A stretch of 6,291 nucleotides of DNA, from assembly GCA_023392975.1 (NCBI GenBank), contig JAEWNA010000153.1, positions 1-6,291 on the forward strand. Reading direction: 5' to 3'. Every line of letters starts with the position of its first letter. Position 1 is the first letter of the stretch. The notes beneath the pieces are model-generated. The model searched no databases. It was not told the DNA's origin and saw nothing but the letters and a program-made list of their open reading frames with translations. This stretch comes from Pseudomonadota bacterium (GTDB taxonomy: Bacteria > Pseudomonadota > Gammaproteobacteria > Xanthomonadales > Xanthomonadaceae). A program made the translations under genes and the position numbers. Below are positions 1 to 6,291 of the stretch, piece after piece.

Positions 1-26
1 CCCCCCCATATTTGGGGGGGCCCCCC
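1..26. repeat. Homopolymer inverted repeat C7-ATATTT-G7-C6
   Basis: Seven C (1-7), a six-base A/T core (8-13), seven G (14-20) and six C (21-26) form a perfect 7-bp G:C stem with an A/T loop, immediately upstream of the first gene. The C run may extend past the window edge. The A/T core could be part of a promoter, but the upstream half is not visible. Such runs are prone to slippage and to assembly error. Confidence 0.6.
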
Positions 27-28
27 TC

Positions 29-33
29 GGGAG
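29..33 (+). promoter_or_regulatory. Ribosome binding site of the REC-GGDEF-EAL gene
   Basis: GGGAG lies five bases upstream of ATG 39 and decides this start over the in-frame TTG at 12. It is the left arm of a short palindrome, CGGGA-G-TCCCG (28-38), that ends directly at the start codon. Confidence 0.6.
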
Positions 34-38
34 TCCCG

Positions 39-1904
39 ATGTCCTTCGTTCCCAGCGCGCCCGGTCCGTCGTTCGGCCCTCCCCAGGGAAGCGGCCCCGG
101 CAGCGCGCGGGCCGAGATGCCGCCGGCGGGCTACTGGCGCCGCTGGTGCGCCGATGCCGCGCCGCCGGAAGCGGCCGCCGCCGATGGCGCCGGCGCGAAG
201 CCCGAGATCGAGCGTACGCCGCAGGTGGTGCCGGAGGAACAGGGCGAACCGGCGTACCGGATCCTGATCGTCGAGGACGACCGCAGCCAGGCGCTGTTCG
301 CCCAGAGCATCCTCAAGGGGTCGGGCATGGACGCCGAAGTCGTGGCCCTGGCCAGCGAGGCGCTGGCGGCGATGGAGCGCTTCCAGCCCGACCTCATGCT
401 GATGGACCTGCACATGCCGGGCATGACCGGCACCGAATTGACGGCGCAGATCCGCCGCAACGCCGCCTACGCCCATACCCCGGTGGTGTTCCTCACCGGC
501 GACACCGATCCCGAGCGCCACCTCGAAGTGCTCGACAGCGGCGCCGACGACTACCTGAGCAAACCGGTGCGGCCGCGGCATCTCATCGCCGCGGTGCAGA
601 ACCGCGTCCGCCGCGCCCGCGCGCTGAAGCAGCAGCGCGAGCAGGAAGTGCGGCGGCATCCGGCCACCGGCCTGCTCACCCGCAACTACATGCTGCAGCA
701 GCTGTCGCTGGCGTTCCCGGGCCAGACCTCCGGCGCGGTCCATTTCGTGGTGATCGAAGGCACTTCCGCGCTGCGCGACCACTACGGCTACGCGGCGCTG
801 GACGCGATCCTGACCGAGGCCGGGAAGCTGGTCGCCTCGGTCGCGGGCGAGCGCGCGGCATCGCGCCTCAACGACAACACCTTCGTCGTCTACTGGCCCG
901 GCCTGCCCGCTGACCGCCACGCGGTCTGGGCGCGGCAGCTGCGCGACGCCTTCCTCGGCCAGACCCTCGAAATCAACGGTGACCCGGTGCGGCTGCGCGC
1001 CTGCGTCGGCTACGTCGACCTCGCCCGCGGCTTCCCCGACGCCGGCGGTGCGCTGGCCGCCGCGGAAGAGGCGCTGCGCCTGGCCCGCGCCGAATCGACC
1101 GGCATCGCCGCCTACCGCCCGCCCGCCGACGCGGTCAGCGAGCAGGCCGCGCAGGTCCTGGCGAAGGTCCAGGACGCGCTGGCGAACGAGCGCCTGGAGC
1201 TGGCGTTCCAGCCGATCGTCTCGGTGGTCGGCAGCGACCAGCAGCAGTACCAGACCCTGGTCCGCCTGCGCGACGCCGAAGGCCTGATGCACACGGCCGC
1301 GGAGATCGTCCCGGTGGCCGAGCGCGCGGGCCTGGTCCACGAGATCGATCGCCGGGTGATGACCCGGGCGATGGCCATCCTCGGCGAACAGCTGCGCGGC
1401 AGCCAGCGGGCGCGGCTGTTCGTGCCGCAGGCGGCGCGTTCGCTCGGCCAGGACGGCTACAGCGACTGGCTGCTCGGCGCGATGGCCGACCTCGGCATCG
1501 AGGGGCGGCTGCTGGTGGTGGACGTGCGCCTGGGCGATGCGCTGGTGCACTCGGTGCTGCTGCGCGAGTTCTGCGAGCGGATGATGACCGCCGGCGTGCG
1601 CCTGTGCCTGAGCCAGTTCCAGTCGAACCCCGAGGCCGACGCGCTGATGGCCCAGCTGCCGCTGAGCTACCTGCGCCTGTCGCCGCACTACGCCGCGCGG
1701 ATCGACCAGCAGGCGGTCCACGACGAAATGCGGCAGGTGATCGAACGCGCCCACCTGCAGGGGCTGCAGGTCATCGGCCAGCACGTCGAAGACCCGCAGA
1801 CCGCGGCCAAGCTCTGGCTCAGCGGCATCGACTACATCCAGGGCGATCTGGTCCAGCGCGCCGCGGACGCCATGGACTTCGACTTCCAGTCCGCGCTGCT
1901 CTAG
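39..1904 (+). CDS. Response regulator with degenerate GGDEF and EAL domains (REC-GGDEF-EAL)
   Basis: A 621-residue cytoplasmic protein, probably a phosphorylation-controlled c-di-GMP effector. After a Gly/Pro/Ala-rich N-terminus (1-73), a receiver spans about 74-190 with every key residue: acidic cluster E79-D80-D81, phospho-acceptor D123 (MDLHMPG), T153 and K175 (SKP). A GGDEF-like domain follows (about 205-360), but the signature reads NDNTF at 278-282. The EAL-like domain (about 375-610) keeps FQPI (390-393) and YIQG (599-602), but EAL is TLV (406-408), the DDFGTG region reads LSQFQSN, and the catalytic Lys and Glu positions are replaced. Neither synthesis nor hydrolysis of c-di-GMP is expected. 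The EAL half and the C-terminal MDFDF tail resemble FimX/Filp-type receptors, but there is no PAS domain between REC and GGDEF as in those. The start is set by GGGAG at 29-33, five bases before ATG 39. The frame is open to the window edge, with a TTG at 12 as a less likely alternative. The hybrid kinase downstream is the likely partner. Confidence 0.88.
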   Translation: MSFVPSAPGPSFGPPQGSGPGSARAEMPPAGYWRRWCADAAPPEAAAADGAGAKPEIERTPQVVPEEQGEPAYRILIVEDDRSQALFAQSILKGSGMDAEVVALASEALAAMERFQPDLMLMDLHMPGMTGTELTAQIRRNAAYAHTPVVFLTGDTDPERHLEVLDSGADDYLSKPVRPRHLIAAVQNRVRRARALKQQREQEVRRHPATGLLTRNYMLQQLSLAFPGQTSGAVHFVVIEGTSALRDHYGYAALDAILTEAGKLVASVAGERAASRLNDNTFVVYWPGLPADRHAVWARQLRDAFLGQTLEINGDPVRLRACVGYVDLARGFPDAGGALAAAEEALRLARAESTGIAAYRPPADAVSEQAAQVLAKVQDALANERLELAFQPIVSVVGSDQQQYQTLVRLRDAEGLMHTAAEIVPVAERAGLVHEIDRRVMTRAMAILGEQLRGSQRARLFVPQAARSLGQDGYSDWLLGAMADLGIEGRLLVVDVRLGDALVHSVLLREFCERMMTAGVRLCLSQFQSNPEADALMAQLPLSYLRLSPHYAARIDQQAVHDEMRQVIERAHLQGLQVIGQHVEDPQTAAKLWLSGIDYIQGDLVQRAADAMDFDFQSALL

Positions 1905-1974
1905 CCCCGTCGCGTCGCCGTCTTTCCGTCGACCGCGCTGGTCAACCCGGCGCGCTGTGGGGCATCATCGGCCT

Positions 1975-1990
1975 TCCGGCCCGCGCCGGA
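1975..1990 (+). promoter_or_regulatory. Small hairpin touching the purine-rich ribosome-binding region of the hybrid kinase
   Basis: TCCGGC (1975-1980), loop CCGC and GCCGGA (1985-1990) form a perfect 6-bp stem. Its right arm overlaps the start of GGAGGGGG (1988-1995), the only strong Shine-Dalgarno-like run before the kinase gene. It could limit translation, but at this GC content short stems also occur by chance. Confidence 0.3.
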
Positions 1991-2009
1991 GGGGGCACCG
2001 TGGTCCCGG

Positions 2010-4721
<2,712 letters not shown>

Positions 4722-4760
4722 CGCGGGGCGGCCAGCATCGCCGCCGCCGGTCTTGTCGTT

Positions 4761-4775
4761 CGTCACATTATGACG
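4761..4775. promoter_or_regulatory. Inverted repeat CGTCA-N5-TGACG, possible enhancer-binding-protein site
   Basis: Perfect 5-bp arms around CATTA, centred about 124 bases upstream of the predicted sigma-54 start site of the CZB gene, which is a normal distance for an activator site. The GTCA...TGAC halves recall the FleQ recognition pattern, but the spacer here is five bases rather than the six of the GTCA-N6-TGAC consensus, so assignment to FleQ is tentative. Confidence 0.35.
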
Positions 4776-4798
4776 CCGAGGTTCCATCGGCGGCGTCA
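4771..4798. promoter_or_regulatory. Inverted repeat TGACGCCG-N12-CGGCGTCA
   Basis: Perfect 8-bp arms (4771-4778 and 4791-4798) with a 12-base loop, lying 50 bases after the hybrid kinase stop and about 70 bases before the -24 element of the CZB promoter. It shares TGAC with the preceding dyad. It could be a second activator site or a transcription-ending hairpin for the kinase gene. No T-run follows, so an intrinsic terminator is less likely. Confidence 0.4.
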
Positions 4799-4865
4799 AT
4801 CCCTGGCGATGCCCCCGTTCGTTGCGTCGAAGCCGTGCCTGACGGAAGGCGCTGCGGGATCAGCC

Positions 4866-4881
4866 GGGCATGCTTCTTGCA
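4866..4881 (+). promoter_or_regulatory. Sigma-54 (RpoN) -24/-12 promoter of the CZB gene
   Basis: GGGCATG-CTTC-TTGCA matches the consensus TGGCACG-N4-TTGCA at all but two positions. It has the obligatory GG (4867-4868) and GC (4879-4880) with exactly ten bases between them. The predicted transcription start is near 4892, leaving a leader of about 28 bases that contains GGAGG and the GTG start at 4920. This geometry independently supports the GTG start. Sigma-54 promoters need an ATP-dependent activator, and the dyads at 4761-4798 are candidate binding sites. Confidence 0.75.
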
Positions 4882-4910
4882 TTCGCCTCCCACCACCATC
4901 CAGACAGCCC

Positions 4911-4915
4911 GGAGG
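4911..4915 (+). promoter_or_regulatory. Ribosome binding site of the CZB gene
   Basis: A perfect GGAGG four bases before GTG 4920. It decides for the GTG start over the in-frame upstream ATG at 4770, which would lie upstream of the sigma-54 transcription start. Confidence 0.8.
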
Positions 4916-4919
4916 CAAC

Positions 4920-5369
4920 GTGGGATTCCTCGACTTCTTCAAGTCGTTCGGTTCGAAGGCGGAGCGCGACAAGGCCCGGCAGGACGTCAACAAGGCACTG
5001 ACCTCGCTCGACATCGATGTGGCGATCGGCGCGCACCGGAACTGGAAGGACCGCCTGATCGTCTACCTCGACGGCAACTCGACCGAGGACCTGCGGCCCG
5101 AGGTCATCTGCCACGACGACCGCTGCGACCTCGGCAAGTGGATCCACTCCGACGGCCAGAAGCAGCTCGGCCAGTACGCGATGTTCTCCGAACTGCGCGC
5201 GGTGCACAAAATGTTCCACCAGCAGGCCTCCAGCGTAGTCGCCCTGCACCAGTCGGGCAAGCGCGACGCCGCGAAATGGCTGCTGGACGGCGAGTACGAC
5301 AAGGCCTCCGAGCGCATCATCCGCCGGCTCCAGGACCTGAAGATGCTCAACGACGGCGGGGCGAACTGA
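4920..5369 (+). CDS. Stand-alone CZB (chemoreceptor zinc-binding) domain protein
   Basis: A 149-residue soluble protein consisting almost only of a CZB domain. The family signature is clear: H39 in IGAHRNWK, C69 in the CxLGKW motif (RCDLGKWIH, 68-76), and H96 and H100 in VHKMFH. These are the 3-His/1-Cys zinc ligands. CZB domains usually sit at the end of chemoreceptors or on diguanylate cyclases such as DgcZ, where zinc or oxidant binding at the Cys changes activity. Here there is no membrane, methyl-accepting or GGDEF part, so it must act through a partner. The N-terminus (MGFLDFFKSF) is amphipathic and aromatic and could be the contact surface or a membrane foot. The GTG start is chosen because of GGAGG four bases before it and a sigma-54 promoter just upstream. 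The gene is probably monocistronic, and bfr converges on its 3' end. Sigma-54 control suggests expression with motility genes. Domain assignment is strong; the partner is unknown. Confidence 0.88.
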   Translation: MGFLDFFKSFGSKAERDKARQDVNKALTSLDIDVAIGAHRNWKDRLIVYLDGNSTEDLRPEVICHDDRCDLGKWIHSDGQKQLGQYAMFSELRAVHKMFHQQASSVVALHQSGKRDAAKWLLDGEYDKASERIIRRLQDLKMLNDGGAN

Positions 5370-5377
5370 CCCCGCCG
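5354..5377. terminator. GC-rich stem-loop between convergent CZB and bfr genes
   Basis: CGGCGGGG (5354-5361) pairs perfectly with CCCCGCCG (5370-5377) across an 8-base loop that contains the CZB stop codon. Its position between two converging genes suits a bidirectional terminator. No T-run follows on either strand, so it is not a classical intrinsic terminator. Confidence 0.4.
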
Positions 5378-5384
5378 CGCGGGA

Positions 5385-5855
5385 TCAGCCGTCGATCTTC
5401 ATCGATAGGTAGTTCTGCTCGCCGACGCGCGCGATCAGCGCGAGCTGGGTCTCGATCCAGTCGATGTGCTCTTCCTCGGAATCGAGGATGTCCGCGAACA
5501 GCCGGCGGCTGACGTAGTCGCCGGCCGTTTCGCAATGCGCGATCGCCTCGCGCAGCAGCGGCACCGCCTCCATTTCCAGCGCGAGGTCGCAGGCGAGGAC
5601 CTCCCTGGGATTCTCGCCGATGCGCAGTTTGCCCAGCGCCTGGAAGTTCGGCAGGCCGTCGAGGAACAGGATGCGCTCCGACAACTTGTCGGCATGCTTC
5701 ATCTCGTCGATCGACTCGTGGTACTCGTGCTCGGCCAGCTCCTTGAGCCCCCAGTTCTTCAGCATCTTCGCGTGCAGGAAATACTGGTTGATCGCGGTCA
5801 GCTCGTTGTAGAGCGCCTTGTTGAGAAACTCGAGGGTTTTCGGGTCGCCTTTCAC
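5385..5855 (-). CDS. bfr: Bacterioferritin
   Basis: A 156-residue haem-type bacterioferritin, the subunit of a 24-mer cytoplasmic shell that oxidises Fe(II) and stores the iron as a ferric mineral. It begins with the family's typical KGDPKTLEFLNKAL. All dinuclear ferroxidase ligands are present at the usual positions: E18, E51, H54, E94, E127 and H130. M52, the axial ligand of the inter-subunit haem, is also present. The length fits the family (about 158). The start is the GTG at 5855-5853, supported by AGGAG six bases upstream (5862-5866) and by the conserved N-terminus. The frame runs on upstream to an ATG at 5927, but that segment is not family-like. bfd lies 88 bases upstream on the same strand with a hairpin between them, so co-transcription is possible but not certain. 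Iron release would use electrons delivered by Bfd. Confidence 0.96.
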   Translation of the reverse strand: MKGDPKTLEFLNKALYNELTAINQYFLHAKMLKNWGLKELAEHEYHESIDEMKHADKLSERILFLDGLPNFQALGKLRIGENPREVLACDLALEMEAVPLLREAIAHCETAGDYVSRRLFADILDSEEEHIDWIETQLALIARVGEQNYLSMKIDG

Positions 5856-5861
5856 GGCTGG

Positions 5862-5866
5862 CTCCT
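5862..5866 (-). promoter_or_regulatory. Ribosome binding site of bfr
   Basis: AGGAG on the minus strand, six bases before the GTG start codon of bfr. It sets the start at 5855 rather than the longer reading frame. Confidence 0.75.
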
Positions 5867-5895
5867 GTTCGCGGGACTCGGGCACTCTAATCGCA

Positions 5896-5919
5896 TCGGG
5901 CCCGCGGCGCGCGGGCCGA
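5896..5919 (-). promoter_or_regulatory. Strong hairpin in the bfd-bfr intergenic gap
   Basis: GGCCCGCG (5899-5906) and CGCGGGCC (5910-5917) form a perfect 8-bp G:C stem with a 3-base loop, extendable by two pairs past a single-base bulge. It sits in the 88-base gap between bfd and bfr. On the transcribed strand it is not followed by a T-run, so it may be a partial terminator, an RNA-processing or stability element that uncouples the two genes, or a chance GC structure. Confidence 0.4.
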
Positions 5920-5943
5920 TCGCACATGATTCACATGCCGGGT

Positions 5944-6132
5944 TCACGCGGCCCGCGCGACCTCGCCCTGCGCGGCCGTCTCTTCCAGCAGCCCGCTCGC
6001 CACCTCGACGCAACTGCCGCAGCCCGCGCCGCAGCCGGTGCGCATGGTCAGTTCGGCCATCGACCGGCAGCCGGCGGTCGCGGCCTGGCGGATGTCGCGT
6101 TCGGTGATGCCGTTGCAGAGGCAGACGTACAT
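5944..6132 (-). CDS. bfd: Bacterioferritin-associated ferredoxin (Bfd)
   Basis: A 62-residue [2Fe-2S] protein that passes electrons to bacterioferritin so that stored Fe(III) can be reduced and released. The cluster ligands of the BFD-like family are in place: C4 and C6 (VCLCNGIT) and C38 and C41 (CGSC), giving the CxC-x31-CxxC spacing. C34 is an extra cysteine in the same loop (CGAGC). The core TERDIRQA...G is typical of the family. The start at ATG 6132 is preferred over an in-frame ATG at 6171 because MYVCLCNGIT is the usual N-terminus and because the upstream ATG would lie within the predicted promoter. No clear Shine-Dalgarno precedes ATG 6132. The gene precedes bfr on the same strand and has a Fur-box-like sequence in its promoter, consistent with expression during iron shortage. 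Confidence 0.93.
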   Translation of the reverse strand: MYVCLCNGITERDIRQAATAGCRSMAELTMRTGCGAGCGSCVEVASGLLEETAAQGEVARAA

Positions 6133-6161
6133 GGCGGAGGGCCGGCATTGGGGATGCGGCC

Positions 6162-6190
6162 ATTCCGCCACGAATGAGAATGATTGTCAA
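6162..6190 (-). promoter_or_regulatory. Predicted sigma-70 promoter of bfd
   Basis: On the minus strand a perfect TTGACA (6190-6185) is followed after 17 bases by CGGAAT (6167-6162), a weak -10 with the AAT end conserved. Transcription would start near 6155, about 23 bases before the bfd ATG at 6132. This fits the Fur box position and the chosen start. The -10 is the weak part of the prediction. Confidence 0.45.
6175..6189. promoter_or_regulatory. Fur box upstream of bfd
   Basis: TGAGAATGATTGTCA matches the 7-1-7 Fur consensus TGATAAT-N-ATTATCA at 12 of 14 defined positions. It overlaps the -35 element of the predicted bfd promoter, so iron-loaded Fur would block transcription there. In this GC-rich genome such an A/T-rich match stands out strongly. 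It may also control a gene to the right that lies beyond the window. Confidence 0.75.
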
Positions 6191-6219
6191 TTCGAACGGC
6201 GACCGATCGAGCGACGATT

Positions 6220-6237
6220 CGTTCAGCCGGCTGAACG
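6220..6237. repeat. 18-bp perfect palindrome CGTTCAGCCGGCTGAACG
   Basis: Every base is self-complementary about the centre (6228/6229), with no loop. It lies about 30 bases beyond the Fur box, upstream of bfd and possibly of an unseen rightward gene. A palindrome this long with no spacer suggests a dimeric regulator's operator or a dispersed short palindromic repeat. No gene is supported from here to the window end. Confidence 0.5.
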
Positions 6238-6291
6238 CCCGTCAGCCCCGCTCCGGTCCGGACCCCTGCCCGTCGCGGCTCGTCGCCGGCC

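Noticed and set aside
4770..4919. A 50-residue N-terminal extension of the CZB protein from ATG 4770
   Set aside because: It would start inside the upstream dyad and before the sigma-54 transcription start, has no ribosome site, and its sequence is not CZB-like.
5856..5927. An N-terminal extension of bacterioferritin from ATG 5927
   Set aside because: The family N-terminus begins at the GTG-encoded KGDPK, which has its own AGGAG six bases upstream.
5923..5937. Direct repeat CACATG-N3-CACATG upstream of bfr
   Set aside because: Two 6-base copies only, with no link to a known site. Too short to separate from chance.
5466..6107. A 213-codon plus-strand open frame across bfr and bfd
   Set aside because: It is antisense to two clearly identified genes and has no recognisable domain or ribosome site.
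6133..6171. An N-terminal extension of Bfd from ATG 6171
   Set aside because: Bfd proteins begin at MYVCLC, and the upstream ATG overlaps the predicted promoter.

Overview
The window comes from a very GC-rich gammaproteobacterium. The strong G/C bias at third codon positions, the REC-GGDEF-EAL plus hybrid-kinase signalling pair and the bfd-bfr pair together suggest the Xanthomonadales (a Lysobacter/Luteimonas/Xanthomonas-like genome). That placement is inference from protein style, not from a database match. No mobile element, CRISPR array, tRNA or rRNA is visible.

Left part (1-4721, + strand): a two-gene signalling module. The first gene encodes a response regulator with an intact receiver domain followed by GGDEF and EAL domains that have both lost their catalytic motifs, so it is probably a c-di-GMP or protein-binding effector rather than an enzyme. 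The second gene, 105 bases downstream, encodes a 903-residue hybrid histidine kinase. It has two closely spaced membrane helices and no recognisable sensor domain, then HisKA, HATPase, a degenerate receiver, an intact receiver, a Pro/Ala-rich linker of about 105 residues, and a C-terminal Hpt domain. The kinase contains all the parts of a phosphorelay and could feed phosphate to the receiver of its neighbour.

Middle part (4722-5369, + strand): a 198-base intergenic region with a very good sigma-54 type -24/-12 element and inverted repeats about 95-130 bases upstream of the predicted transcription start. It drives a 149-residue protein that is essentially a stand-alone CZB (chemoreceptor zinc-binding) domain. 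This gene appears to be its own transcription unit, probably co-regulated with motility or chemotaxis genes.

Right part (5385-6291, - strand): an iron-storage pair, bfd (bacterioferritin-associated ferredoxin) followed by bfr (haem-type bacterioferritin with all ferroxidase ligands and the haem Met present). A strong Fur-box-like sequence overlaps a perfect TTGACA -35 element upstream of bfd, and a GC-rich hairpin separates bfd from bfr. The last 100 bases hold an 18-bp perfect palindrome and no supported gene. bfr converges on the CZB gene with a 15-base gap and a GC-rich stem-loop between them.

Taken together, the window holds a possible c-di-GMP/phosphorelay output pair, a zinc- or redox-responsive CZB protein under sigma-54 control, and an iron-responsive storage/release pair. 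The first two may act in the same surface or motility behaviour, but the sequence shows only adjacency, not a functional link.
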